Shown here one piece after another: positions 34,386 to 46,451 of a DNA stretch of 64,000 bases. The notes beneath the pieces are model-generated. The model did no database searches. It was not told the origin of the DNA and worked only from the letters and a program-made list of their open reading frames with translations. How positions within the stretch are numbered: position 1 is the first letter of the stretch; the number at the start of each line of letters is the position of its first letter. The DNA is from Orientallactaga sibirica (taxonomy: Eukaryota; Chordata; Mammalia; Rodentia; Dipodidae): contig JAEOAD010002712.1 of NCBI GenBank assembly GCA_036365145.1, positions 4,483,001-4,547,000 on the forward strand, given 5' to 3'. Both the position numbers and the translations under genes were made by a program.

Positions 34386-34884
34386 AAGGCTCATGTCTTT
34401 GTTCTGTCCACCCAATTTGTATTCCACGAGCCTCTCTCTGTCTCCGTCCCCTCACAAGCCTTTTTGTCATAGGAACTGAGTAGTAAATGGGTTGGAACTT
34501 GCAAAGCTGCCTCTCGTGAGTGCTCATTCTGTATCTGTACTGCACTCAGTGTTACTGCAGGTCTCTAGAACCCGGGCCTGTCACCTCCAACAGCACTTCT
34601 GGAACACTGACCTGCCCAGCCCAGCCCCTGCCCACCACTCCAGGATGGGCTCGTCGTCTCTCTTTAAGCAGAGGGAACCAGCACACTGGCCTCTTCAGAG
34701 CCAAAGGGTGGCTACTACGTAGGAAGAACCCGCTACTGTTGTGTCCTCCCTCTAGGATGGACACCAACCAAGGCCTCGGGGCTGGTCCTGGAATCCCCAT
34801 GTGCTTCTATCCAACTACTGGACAGTGATGACCATGACGAACACGGTATTGGATCTGCGTGTCAAGTCTCACTACTCTCTTCGA

Positions 34885-35030
34885 ACTGATTCGTCCCCAC
34901 AACAACCAGGTGAGGGAGATGCTGCTAAGCCTCCCAGTTCACAGTTAAGGAACCTGAAGCACAGCGTGGTAGTTCACCAAAGCAGAGTGGGGATTCAAAC
35001 CCGGGAGCTGGGGTCCAGTCCCTGTTCTCA
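34885..35030 (+). mobile_element. MIR-type SINE fragment
   Basis: CCCCACAACAACCAGGTGAG, AAGGAACCTGAAGCACAGCG and GGGGATTCAAACCCGGGAGC follow the MIR order. Confidence 0.75.
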
Positions 35031-35570
35031 GCCTCCACATGGAGCTCCCTTCTTTCACACACGCACTCTCCACAGAGTGGGAACACAGCCCTCAGCGAGG
35101 AAGGTGCTCTAGCCCACCACTCAGGTCACCGCCCACGGTCCACCCAGCCCATGCTGTCGAGTTCACTTGCTCAGAGGGAGATCAGACACTGGAGGCTCCT
35201 AGCTAAGCAGGCTGCCCGCTTGCCCAGAGTCCTTCTGGACCCCAGGATAGCTTAGTGCTGGGCAAGGAAGATGAGCAGGGGAGGCCTGTCCTCCTGGCAC
35301 GCTCAGGGCATCAGGCACAGCCTCAAAGGCAAGACGCCGACACCCTGCAGAAGGTGAAGCCTGTCTGTCAATGGCCGTGAGTGCCAACTTCAAGCTTTCT
35401 TACAGGGACACCTCCTCTGCACACCCTCGTTGGAGAATGCAGGCGTGTGGGCTAAAACCTGGGGAGAAAGACGCATTCTCCAGGGCTGTGCCTGTCTCTC
35501 AGAGCACTTGGAGTGTCAGATTCCCACCCGTAGGGGCTTTTCCCTCCAGGCTTGGTGTCCACGCAGGCCA

Positions 35571-35587
35571 CTGCTGCCCTCTGCTGG
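35571..35587 (-). promoter_or_regulatory. Candidate CTCF site
   Basis: The minus strand reads CCAGCAGAGGGCAGCAG, a full match to the CTCF core CCASYAGRKGGC. No occupancy evidence is available. Confidence 0.45.
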
Positions 35588-36609
35588 TGAGGCGCTATCC
35601 TCCGCACGCACTGACGTTGCCAAGGAACCTTGTTTCCATCAGGTTCACCCTCCTCCCCTTCCAAGCCCTCTCTCCTCCATGAGTCTCTCTTCCCACAGGA
35701 GGGGAGCACAGCACAGGCGCCCGTAGCAACTACCAAAAACCGCCTGGCTTTTCAGTTACCATTTGTTTTCTCCTGCAGCTTGCTGAACTTCTTTTCCTTT
35801 TCTACACTGACTTTTTAAGGAATACTCACAGACCACAGAGAAAGGCTTGAATTTGCCTCCCCAAGTCCCTGCTGTGAGCACTTCTCACCATGTGGAAATG
35901 GGTTTAAAAAAGCAGGAAGACATCAGTGGGACCTGAGCGTCCTCAGTTTGAACCCCCCCCCCATCACTCCACACCACCATTCTCTTCCCCAGGAAACAAT
36001 GACAGCCCTTGGCTACAGAACGAGAACAGTTATAGTCTCACAGCCTGTGTAGGGAGCTGACCGTAGGCCTCCAGGATTCCTGGTGGGCCCTAAAGGGTGC
36101 TATTTGAAGGAAGAGATGTAAAATAAAAAGAATGATGACTTTGCATCCTAATAAAGTGCAGATCCCCCAGGGCAGAGTCCTTACGGCTATGACGCAGTTA
36201 GGAAAATACTTTGTTTCCTGCTAGTAGCTCCAGCCTGCTTCTTTGAGAATTACTGTCGCCCCTGGGGGAGAAGGGATATTTAGTCCCAAAGTTATTGGCT
36301 GGAAAGTTGGGAAGGATCCAAAGTTCACAACGTCAAGGAAGTTGTACAAGAAACAAAATGTGGAGGTCTGACCCCGCCACGTCCTGCAATGACCCCATCC
36401 GCTCCGAGAAACCCTGTCAGCCTGCAGCAAGCCCAGGGCCCACCTGCAGGGCCTGGCAAGCCGGGGAATCTGCATTCTAGCAAGTCACTGGTGGTGCTGC
36501 TGCAGCCCAAGCAGCGTCCCACACCAGAACTGCTGGGTGAGGTCAGCTGCCCTGGGCCCTCGCTAATGCGCATGTGCATCAGTCTTTACACAGCAATCCA
36601 AGCTATTTC

Positions 36610-36695
36610 ACTCTCCAGCCATGGCTGCTCTTGAACTCCACCTACCTCAGCCTCCAGAGTGTTGGGATTAAAGGTGTGAGCCACCATGCCCAGCT
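36610..36695 (-). mobile_element. B1 SINE fragment, antisense
   Basis: CAGAGTGTTGGGATTAAAGG and GTGAGCCACCATGCCCAGC. Confidence 0.7.
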
Positions 36696-38687
36696 TTCAA
36701 AACTATTTCAAATGCAGGCCCAAAATTGCTTCCTGACAACAGAGCGATTCCAAGTAGCCACACCAAGTACACGAGAGCAGTGGAAGCCTGGTCTTGGCGT
36801 CACTCCACCATGTCTAGACAGGGACTCTGACAGGCCCTCACTGCTACAAGGGGAATATCCTTTGAATGAGTGTGTAACAGGGATTTTAAGACCACAAAAG
36901 TGATCTCCAAGAGCCTTCCTCCTTCCTCAGAGAGCCACAGAAATATGCAACACTGCCTGTGGCCTTGTGCTTTGAACTGTGGTCCCAGGCATGTGCATGC
37001 ATGTATGTATTGTATGTGCACATGTGTGTGTGCAGCAGGTGTGTTCGTGTGTGCCTTGCATGTGTCTGCACATGCCAGTCTCTCCTTCATCAAGACCCTT
37101 TTGCTTTGGGGATGTCCCTTGGGAAGCACTGGTCACTAACACGTGAGTGGAATTAACTTCAGTTTATCACAGGAGACTAGCCATGGGCAGAGGGAGGCAG
37201 AGGGAGCACTGGGAAGGACCTGGCCCCTCAGAAAAAATGCTGTCCAGAAAAGCAGGCACCCAGATGCCAACACTCCTCATCGCCTGCGGACAGCCTTCCA
37301 CTTCATGCTGTCTTCTCACATTGTCCCCCAAACAGTCCTCAGGTTGCCCAGATCTGCTTCACAAGCAGTGTGTTCATGAGAAGAGAAAAGTGCCATTTGC
37401 GTGGCAACAACAGCTGTTTCTCTCCCTAGTTTTTCATGTGGGATCATCATAAACAAACTTCCTCTCTCCCTGGGCCTTCCTCACAGTGGATACCAACTTA
37501 CAAACCTTCATGGAGCCAGTTAGATACTAGGTGGTCACAGGCCATCAAGAACCAGGGTCCCTTCCAGCTAGCACAAAGGAGACAGCCCACCCTTTTTTGG
37601 GAAGGTCATTCCCCTGTGCCTCAACTGTTATTAAAAACTCCAGACAACTCACAGTGTGTGCTTTAAGCCTGGGACCCCTGGGTGGGGAGCTCTCGTCACA
37701 TGGACGAACAGAAAAGGGACCGAGGCTTAACACAGCAGCACTTCCTAACCTGTCCTACCAACCACTTCGCATCAGAGACATGCTTACTTGGCTCCAGGTA
37801 CTCGGGTATATAGGCATACAAACCCAACATTGACTGATAATAAATCATAAATATGCCTGTTTTAAAATAAAGCTTTGAATACATACAGTTTTACCATTTA
37901 TTAACAACCAAAGCAAACTTGTAAACTAATAAGCTGATGTGCTTGTTTTTACATAAAGAATGAAATCTTAGCTGAACAGTTCATACTACAGGGCATATAC
38001 AATCTTCAGTGTTTTCAGAGAATCCCATTTCTCATGAATACATAGTACAAAATGGTACAAGTATGTTTATGGTCATTTCAGAAGTTGTTGAAAATTCTAG
38101 TCTAATCCCAGCCAAAGTGAATGTAAGGATTTTTTTTCTTAGGACACTCAGGTCAGCAACTCAAACAGCAGTTTCTAAAATTAAACATTCTATCAGCATA
38201 CAAGTTAAGGGTATATTAATTTGATACTTGCATGCTAAGGAAAGATAGTAAGAAAATGGTGAAAGTCTTTGTTTTCTGCAAGCAAACCTTTATGTCTCTG
38301 TAGGGTACAAAGCTTTGTGTGCCCTGTAAAGACAGCACAGTTCACAGTGGCCAATGGCTCAACTCCAAGCCTAGGGATTTGGGGCCTCATTCATGGCACT
38401 GCGTGGCTCAATAGCATGCTCCATGCAGACTGCGCATGTGTGCTCAGAACCAAGGCGGCACTGAAGGTGTGACACACGCAGGCAAGCACTGTCAGAAACA
38501 ACTCTATTCACTACAAGTTTGATTTTGAGTTAATTTTGGCTCATGGTGCATTCAGAAGTCTTTTACTGTTGTCAGTTTTTTTTTCTCAGCTCCCCTACTC
38601 AGTTATATGACCACATATGGGGTCATGACCCACAATTTAAGAAACAATGACCTACGGAACACCAATGCAGGCCCCAGCGGGCCTTAC

Positions 38688-38903
38688 CTGTGTGAAGAAC
38701 TCTGGGAAGGTGAGGATGGGCCCGTTGTGGAAGACGGGGTAATAGAAGACATAGGCCAGCATCCAGGGGAAGGAGCAGGCGGCCCGCTTGGCTGGCAGCT
38801 GCTGCTGGCAGAGCTCAAGGCTGAAGCTGGTGTAGTACAGGCAGCGAACTGTCAGCGTGAACTGCAGGAGGAAGTACTCGTTTTCTGTGGCGTACCACCT
38901 CCT
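38688..38903 (-). CDS. Hhat: Hhat internal coding exon (equivalent of human residues 157-228)
   Basis: This 216-nt exon encodes 72 codons, from RRWYATENEYFLLQFTLTVR to PILTFPEFFTQ, aligning gaplessly to recalled human HHAT 157-228. The block FTLTVRCLYYTSFSLELC is essentially identical to human. It contains the cysteine equivalent to human Cys188, a site reported to be palmitoylated on HHAT itself. The segment FPWMLAYVFYYPV with HNGPIL belongs to the conserved MBOAT-family core. The most divergent stretch is AKRAAC, just before FPWM. The acceptor is cctttgcag|AGGAGG and the donor is CAG|GTAAGG; both junctions are phase 0. No frameshift or stop is present. The upstream intron is 13,121 nt and contains the large minisatellite. 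The downstream intron is 10,747 nt. Confidence 0.96.
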
Positions 38904-39131
38904 CTGCAAAGGAACGGCAGGGAACAGCGTGAATGGGGAGAAGGCAGCTGGTCCTGACACAGGAGCTCACTGGCATGGCCACTCTGAGAAGATCAGGGGA
39001 GACGGCTTCCTCCAAAGAGAAGCTGCATGGGAAAGGCGGGAGAACCAAGGAGTGTCAAGTAAATTCCACGGGTGACCCAAGCAGACAAGGGCTGAAGTGG
39101 AGCTCAGTGGTAGAACATGTATGAAGTCCTG

Positions 39132-39222
39132 GGCTGGGGTGTAACCGCTCAATGGCAGAGCATGCACTTAGCATGTCTGAAGCCCGGGGCCCAATTCCTA
39201 GCACTAAAAAATAAGTTCAAGG
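39132..39222 (+). mobile_element. ID-type SINE
   Basis: AACCGCTCAATGGCAGAGCA ... GCCCAATTCCTAGCACTAAA. Confidence 0.6.
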
Positions 39223-39589
39223 GAGCAGTCTCTGATCAACGGGGAAGAGAATGTGCCAAGGTTCTCCTGAGTGCGCAGCTATGAGATTCGCCAGGTGTAA
39301 CACAGCGATCGAGCAATCAACCCATTGTGCTCCTCCCGTAGTTCTGATGACAGGACGGGCCACGGAACGACCCATTAGACTTCTGACTTCAATGCGATTT
39401 TCTTCTTGCTCTTCTGTTATTATTTCATATTCACTTTAGTTGAGAACTACATTAAGTCAAACTTCCAAGAGTAAGAGGTCTCTGTAAGGGAGTGCTTTTA
39501 ACTACTCAGCCATCCCCCCAGCCCAGGGTCTCTGAAATGGAGGCTTTTACTGAGCAGCTACAGATGCTAGCCTAAAATAAAAGGAGCAG

Positions 39590-39690
39590 AGGACTCGCTT
39601 GTAATACCAGCCCTTGGGAGGCTGAAGTGGGAGGATCTCAAATTCAAGATCAGTCCGGGCTACACAGTGAGACTCTACCTCAAATATAAA
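39590..39690 (+). mobile_element. B1 SINE, diverged fragment
   Basis: GTAATACCAGCCCTTGGGAG and GGGCTACACAGTGAGACTCT. Confidence 0.55.
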
Positions 39691-39698
39691 CTAGCAGA

Positions 39699-39985
39699 CT
39701 GGGAACATAGCTCAGTTTGTAAAGTGCTGCCCCCCACAAGCATGAGGACCCCAGTACCCATGGGAAGTGCCAGGTGTGGTGGCATGTGCCTGTAACCACA
39801 AGTTTGGGGAGGCAGAGGCAGAAGGATCCCTGGGCTTACTGGCCAGCCAGGCTAGCCTCACTGGTGAGTTCCAGGTCAAAGAAACTTTGTCTGGTGGATG
39901 GCATTCCTGAGGATGACACAGGAGGTTGTCTTCTGGCCTCCACACACATATGCACACACGCTCGCATATACACAAAGAAATGAAA
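39699..39985 (+). mobile_element. B4-type SINE, near full length
   Basis: ID-like head GGGAACATAGCTCAGTTTGT, B1-like middle GCCAGGTGTGGTGGCATGTG, and TTCTGGCCTCCACACACATA leading into the CA-rich tail. Confidence 0.8.
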
Positions 39986-40001
39986 GAAACAGGGGCTGGA
40001 G

Positions 40002-40141
40002 GGATGGCTTAGCGGCTAAGGTGTTTGCCTGCAAAGCCAAAGGACCCTAGTTAGATTCCCCAGGATCCACGTAAGCCAGATGCACAAGGTGGCACATGTG
40101 TCTGGAGTTCATCTGCAGTGGCTAGAGCCCTGGCGTGCCCA

Positions 40142-40195
<54 letters not shown>

Positions 40196-40215
40196 CTCTC
40201 AAATAAATTTTAAAA
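40002..40215 (+). mobile_element. B2-like SINE
   Basis: GGGCTGGAGGGATGGCTTAG head and an uninterrupted (TC)n at about 40,150-40,190. Confidence 0.9.
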
Positions 40216-40318
40216 GAAGAGAAAGAAGGAAGGGAGGAAAGGAGGGAGAGAGAGAGGGAAGGAAGGAGGAGGGAAAGAAGAAAGAGAAAGAAAAGAAAGA
40301 GGGAGGGAAGCTGGGAAG

Positions 40319-40512
40319 GCTGGGAACACATCTCGTTTGGTAGCTGGCATGCATGAAGCCCTGGGTTCGATCCCGAGCACTATATAAAATGGGTGAGGTG
40401 GCATATATCTGTAATCCCAGCTGTTGGTAGGTAAAGTCAGGAGGATTAGAAAGTCAAGGTCATACTCAGCTACACAGCAAGTTCAAGGCTAGCCTGGGAT
40501 ACATGAAACAAA
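40319..40512 (+). mobile_element. B4-type (ID plus B1-like) SINE
   Basis: GGCTGGGAACACATCTCGTT, GGGTTCGATCCCGAGCACTA, then B1-like ATCTGTAATCCCAGCTGTTG. Confidence 0.7.
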
Positions 40513-40932
40513 CAAACCCTAGGATACCTGAAGCATGGCCAGACATGTTTTGAACTGAAACTTTAGAGGAAGACAATATAAATAACTGACGTGGAACCTA
40601 CACTGGCCACAGACAGGCGGTGAGCAGCACAGAGTGGACAAAGCCCTGGGAGAAGTCAGTCCAGAGAGAAGACTGCTGCTTCCTGGCTGGTTGGTTCTAG
40701 AAGCTAAGTATGGTGCGCTCTGACAGCAGACCTTCAACGGGCCCGGGAGGCAGGGCGGAGACAGGGAAAATTAAGGAGACATGCGAAGGAAAAGATGCCA
40801 CCTCGTGTTGGGATCTAATTTACATTTCTTGTTGGTAGAGTCAAGAAACCTCAAAGCAACTGATGAAACCAAAACTTCTTACAGAGGTAGTGCATGTTCT
40901 CCTAAAGGCCTCCCAAAAAGAAAGGCTGTTCC

Positions 40933-41150
40933 AGGCTGGAGAGATGGCTTAGCGGTTAAGGCCTATGCCTGTGAAGCCTAAGGACCCTGGTTCGATTCTC
41001 CAGGTCTCACGTAAGCCAGATGCACAGGTGGTGCATGCGTGTTGCAGTGGCTAGAGGACCTGGCATGCCCATTCTCACTCTCACTCTCTCTCTACCTCTC
41101 TCTGTCTCGAATGAATGAATGAATGAATGAATGAATAAAATCTTTTAAAA
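40933..41150 (+). mobile_element. B2-like SINE
   Basis: GGCTGGAGAGATGGCTTAGC head and an (AATG)n run before the A tail. Target duplication AAGAAAGGCTGTTC. Confidence 0.9.
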
Positions 41151-41333
41151 AAATAAGAAAGAAAGGCTGTTCAAAGAAAAACTGCTTACTTAGGGCCAGC
41201 ATGGTGTGGCCCTGTGTTTAACTGTTAGCACTCCTCTTTCACCTCTAAATTAAACAATACACATCATAAAAGCACCTTACAATTTAATTGACAGAAGGAA
41301 TTTTGAGTGTATATGTGATTTACAGTTGCGTAT

Positions 41334-44300
41334 ACATGTGGGCACAGTGTGTGGGTGAATGTGCATATGTGTGTGCATCCACATGTGGGCACAGGGTGCG
41401 GGTACATGTGTGTGTGTGTCTGCATGTGGGCAGTGTGTGGGTGCATGTGCATGTGCTTCTGCATGTGGGCACAGTGTGTAGGTACATGTGCATGTGAGTG
41501 TGCATGGGGGCACAGTGTGTGGGTGCATGTATGTCTGTATTTATCTGCATGTGGGCACAGTATGTGGGTGCATGTACATGTGTGTCTGCATGTGGGCACA
41601 GTGTGCAGGTGCATGTGAGTGTGCATGTGGGCACAGTGTGTGGATGCATTTGTGTCTGCATGTGGGCACAGTGTGAGGATGCATATGTGTCTGCATGTGG
41701 GCACAGTGTGAGGATGCATATGTGTCTGCATGTGGGCACAGTGTGAGGATGCATATGTGTCTGCATGTGGGCACAGTGTGCATGCATGTATATGTGTGTC
41801 TGCATGTGGGCACAGTGTGCGGGTGCATGTATGTCTGCATGTGGGCACAGTGTGTGGGTGCATGTGAGTGTGCATGTGGGCACATGTGCATGTGTGTCTG
41901 CATGTGGGCACAGTGTGTGGGTGCATGTGAGTGTGCATGTGGGCACATGTGCATGTGTGTCTGCATGTGGGCACAGTGTGCGGGTGCATGTGTGTCTGTA
42001 TATGGGCACAGTGTGTGGGTACATGTGTGTCTGCATGCACATGGGCACAGTGTGCATGTGGGCACATGTGTGTCTGCATGTGGGCACAGTGGGCACATGT
42101 GCATGTGTGTCTGCATGTGGGCACAGTGTGAGGATGCATGTGTGTCTGCATGTGGGCACATGTGCATGTGTGTCTGCATGTGGGCACATGTGCATGTGTG
42201 TCTGCATGTGGGCACAGTGTGCGGGTGCATGTGTGTCTGCATGTGGGCACAGTGTGTGGGTACATGTGTGTCTGCATGTGGGCACATGTGCATGTGGTGC
42301 ATGTGTGTCTGCATGGGTGCATGGCACAGTGTGCACATGTGCATGTGTGTCTGCATGTGGGCACAGTGTGCGGGTGCATGTGTGTCTGCATGTGGGCACA
42401 GTGTGCAGGTGCATGTGTGTCTGCATGTGGGCACAGTGTGTGGGTGCATGTGTGTCTGCATGTGGGCACAGTGTGTGGGTGCATGTGTGTCTGCATGTGG
42501 GCACAGTGTGTGGGTGCATGTGTGTCTGCATGTGGGCACAGTGTGCAGGTGCATGTGTGTCTGCATGTGGGCACAGTGTGTGGGTGCATGTGTGTCTGCA
42601 TGTGGGCACAGTGTGTGGGTGCATGTGAGTGTGCATGTGGGCACATGTGCATGTATGTCTGCATGTGGGCACAGTGTGCGGGTGCATGTGTGTCTGCATG
42701 TGGGCACAGTGTGTGGGTGCATGTGTGTCTGCATGGGCACAGTGTGTGCATGTGTGTCTGCATGTGGGCACAGTGTGCAGGTGCATGTGTGTCTGCATGT
42801 GGGCACAGTGTGCAGGTGCATGTGTGTCTGCATGTGGGCACAGTGTGCAGGTGCATGTGTGTCTGCATGTGGGCACAGTGTGTGGGTGCATGTGTGTCTG
42901 CATGTGGGCACAGTGTGCGGGTGCATGTGTGTCTGCATGTGGGCACAGTGTGCGGGTGCATGTGTGTCTGCATGTGGGCACAGTGTGCAGGTGCATGTGT
43001 GTCTGCATGTGGGCACAGTGTGTAGGTACATGTGCATGTGTCTGCATGTGGGCACAGTGTGCAGGTGCATGTCTGTATTTATCTGCATGTGGGCACAGTA
43101 TGTGGGTGCGTGTACATGTGTGTCTGCATGTGGGCACAGATGTGGGTGCATGTGAGTGTGCATGTGGGCACAGTGTGTGGGTGCATGTGTGTCTGCATGT
43201 GGGCACAGTGTGTGGGTACATGTGTGTCTGCATGTGGGCACAGTGTGTGGGTGCATGTGTGTCTGCATGTGGGCACAGTGTGCAGGTGCATGTGTGTCTG
43301 CATATGGGCACAGTGTGTGGGTACATGTGTGTCTGCATGTGGGCACAGTGTGTGGGTGCATGTGTGTCTGCATGTGGGCACAGTGTGCGGGTGCATGTGT
43401 GTCTGCATGTGGGCACAGTGTGCGGGTGCATGTGTGTCTGCATGTGGGCACAGTGTGCAGGTGCATGTGTGTCTGCATGTGGGCACAGTGTGCAGGTGCA
43501 TGTGTGTCTGCATGTGGGCACAGTGTGTGGGTGCATGTGTGTCTGCATGTGGGCACAGTGTGTGCAGGTGCATGTGTGTCTGCATGTGGGCACAGTGTGC
43601 AGGTGCATGTGTGTCTGCATGTGGGCACAGTGTGCAGGTGCATGTGTGTCTGCATGTGGGCACAGTGTGCAGGTGCATGTGTGTCTGCATGTGGGCACAG
43701 TGTGCGGGTGCATGTGTGTCTGCATGTGGGCACAGTGTGTGGGTACATGTGTGTCTGCATGTGGGCACAGTGTGTGGGTACATGTGTGTCTGCATGTGGG
43801 CACAGTGTGCAGGTGCATGTGTGTCTGCATGTGGGCACAGTGTGCGGGTGCATGTGTGTCTGCATATGGGCACAGTGTGTGGGTGCATGTGTGTCTGCAT
43901 GTGGGCACAGTGTGTGGGTACATGTGTGTCTGCATGTGGGCACAGTGTGTGGGTACATGTGTGTCTGCATGTGGGCACATGTGCATGTGTGTCTGCATGT
44001 GGGCACAGTGTGTGGGTGCATGTGAGTGTGCATGTGGGCACATGTGCATGTGTGTCTGCATGTGGGCACAGTGTGCGGGTGCATGTGTGTCTGTATATGG
44101 GCACGGTGTGTGGGTGCATGTGTGTCTGCATATGGGCACAGTGTGCGGGTGCATGTGTGTCTGCATATGGGCACGGTGTGTGGGTGCATGTGAGTGTGCA
44201 TGTGGGCACATGTGCATGTGTGTCTGCATGTGGGCACAGTGTGCGGGTGCATGTGTGTCTGCATGTGGGCACAGTGTGAGGGTGCATGTGTGTCTGCATG

Positions 44301-46075
44301 TGGGCACAGTGTGTGGGTGCATGTGTGTCTGCATGTGGGCACAGTGTGCGGGTGCATGTGTGTCTGCATGTGGGCACATGTGCATGTGTGTCTGCATGTG
44401 GGCACAGTGTGCGGGTGCATGTGTGTCTGCATGTGGGCACAGTGTGTGGGTGCATGTGTGTCTGCATGTGGGCACAGTGTGCGGGTGCATGTGTGTCTGC
44501 ATGTGGGCACAGTGTGTGGGTACATGTGTGTCTGCATGTGGGCACAGTGTGCAGGTGCATGTGTGTCTGCATGTGGGCACAGTGTGCGGGTGCATGTGTG
44601 TCTGCATGTGGGCACAGTGTGCAGGTGCATGTGTGTCTGCATGTGGGCACAGTGTGCAGGTGCATGTGTGTCTGCATGTGGGCACAGTGTGCAGGTGCAT
44701 GTGTGTCTGCATGTGGGCACAGTGTGCGGGTGCATGTGTGTGCATGTGGGCACAGTGTGTGGGTGCATGTGGGCACATGTGGGCACGGGTGCATGTGTGT
44801 CTGCATGTGGGCACATGTGCATGTGTGTCTGCATGTGGGCACAGTGTGCAGGTGCATGTGTGTCTGCATGTGGGCACATGTGCATGTGTGTCTGCATGTG
44901 GGCACAGTGTGCAGGTGCATGTGTGTCTGCATGTGGGCACAGTGTGCGGGTGAATGTGGGTCTGCAGGTGGGCACAGTGTGCAGGTGCATGTGTGTCTGC
45001 ATGTGGGCACAGTGTGTGGGTGCATGTATGTCTGCATGTAGGCACAGTGTGTGCATGTGTGTCTGCATGTGGGCACAGTGTGCGGGTGCATGTGTGTCTG
45101 CATGTGGGCACAGTGTGTGGGTGCATGTATGTCTGCATGTGGGCACAGTGTGTGGGTGCATGTGTGTCTGCATGTGGGCACAGTGTGTGGGTGCATGTGT
45201 GTCTGCATGTGGGCACAGTGTGCAGGTGCATGTGTGTCTGCATGTGGGCACAGTGTGCGGGTGCATGTGTGTCTGCATGTGGGCACAGTGTGAGGATGCA
45301 TGTGTGTCTGCATGTGGGCACAGTGTGTGGATGCATGTGTGTCTGCATGTGGGCACAGTGTGCGGGTGCATGTGTGTCTGCATGTGGGCACAGTGTGCAG
45401 GTGCATGTGTGTCTGCATGTGGGCACAGTGTGCGGGTGCATGTGTGTCTGCATGTGGGCACAGTGTGCAGGTGCATGTGTGTCTGCATGTGGGCACAGTG
45501 TGCAGGTGCATGTGTGTCTGCATGTGGGCACAGTGTGCAGGTGCATGTGTGTCTGCATGTGGGCACAGTGTGTGGGTGCATGTGTGTCTGCATGTGGGCA
45601 CAGTGTGCAGGTGCATGTGTGTCTGCATGTGGGCACAGTGTGCAGGTGCATGTGTGTCTGCATGTGGGCACAGTGTGTGGGTGCATGTGTGTCTGCATGT
45701 GGGCACAGTGTGCAGGTGCATGTGTGTCTGCATGTGGGCACAGTGTGAGGGTGCATGTGTGTCTGCATGTGGGCACAGTGTGCAGGTGCATGTGTGTCTG
45801 CATGTGGGCACAGTGTGCAGGTGCATGTGTGTCTGCATGTGGGCACAGTGTGCAGGTGCATGTGTGTCTGCATGTGGGCACAGTGTGCAGGTGCATGTGT
45901 GTCTGCATGTGGGCACAGTGTGCAGGTGCATGTGTGTCTGCATGTGGGCACAGTGTGTGGGTGCATGTGTGTCTGCATGTGGGCACAGTGTGTGGGTGCA
46001 TGTGTGTCTGCATGTGGGCACATGTACATGTGTGTCTGCATGTGGGCACAGTGTGCGTGTGCGTGTGCATGTGGA
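41334..46075. repeat. 35-bp-period minisatellite, about 4.7 kb, roughly 130 units
   Basis: The plus-strand unit is CTGCATGTGGGCACAGTGTG followed by a variable dinucleotide (CA, CG, TG, occasionally AG) and then GGTGCATGTGTGT. Spacing between successive GGGCACAG motifs is 35 nt over long stretches, for example 45,421, 45,456 and 45,491. Some units are shorter (about 25 nt) because CAGTGTGNNGGTG is missing, leaving GGGCACATGTGCATGTGTGT. The left edge (41,334-41,900) is more degenerate than the middle and right, indicating polarity. The unit has no stop codon in any of six frames, and 35 is not a multiple of three, so very long but meaningless ORFs appear on both strands. There are no spacers, so it is not a CRISPR array. 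Confidence 0.97.
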
Positions 46076-46290
46076 GACAGAGGTTGTCATCACGTGTCTT
46101 CCTAGCTCACTCTCCGCTACAGTCTCTCACTTGAACCCAGAGCTCTGAGACGAGCCAGCTTGCCGGAGGGATTTCCTGTCCCCACTGCCCAACTGCTGGG
46201 GTTACAGGAGGCCGCTCCCAGCTGGATTTAAATGGGCGCTAGGGACTGGAACTCTAGTCTTCACACTTGCCATCTCCCAAGCCCTAGGAA
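46060..46290 (-). mobile_element. B4-type SINE, antisense, internally deleted
   Basis: The stretch begins with GT-rich tail sequence merging into GTGGAGACAGAGGTTGTCAT and ends with ctcccaagccc, the antisense ID-like head. The middle carries the antisense B1-like part (GTTACAGGAGGC). It adjoins the right end of the 35-bp minisatellite directly. Confidence 0.65.
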
Positions 46291-46449
46291 ATTCTTTAAC
46301 CTAGGAGATATAGGTAAACTAACTCATGTTTACTTAATTTTGAAACTCTGCTTAATCTTTAAATCTTGTTAAGTTACAACCTTTGAACAATATCACTTAC
46401 ACATATACCAAATCATACATGTAACCACTGTAAAAACTCCCAAGTGTAA

Positions 46450-46451
<2 letters not shown>

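Larger units (their letters stand above)
27941..38687 (-). other. Hhat: Hhat phase-0 intron (10,747 nt)
   Basis: Bounded by donor GTAAGG and acceptor tcctctttag read on the minus strand. It contains an F3-type LTR (28,232-28,566), an L1 3' end, a degenerate minisatellite, a long polypurine tract and MIRs. Stretches 33,460-34,160, 35,040-36,600 and 36,700-38,680 contain no repeat or gene I can name apart from a CTCF-core match at 35,571-35,587 and a GT-rich stretch at 36,985-37,070. Confidence 0.9.

Noticed and set aside
36985..37070. GT-rich stretch resembling the minisatellite unit
   Set aside because: CATGTG and TGTGTG words are present but there is no 35-nt periodicity. It may be an old SINE tail, not a second array.
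41320..46041. Giant minus-strand ORFs (1,573 and 1,509 codons) rich in Cys, His and Thr, and plus-strand ORFs up to 774 codons
   Set aside because: They exist only because the 35-bp repeat unit has no stop codon in any frame. Open frames overlap on both strands and in all phases, with no start context or family match.
41334..46075. CRISPR-like array
   Set aside because: Repeats are directly abutting with no unique spacers, and the DNA is mammalian.
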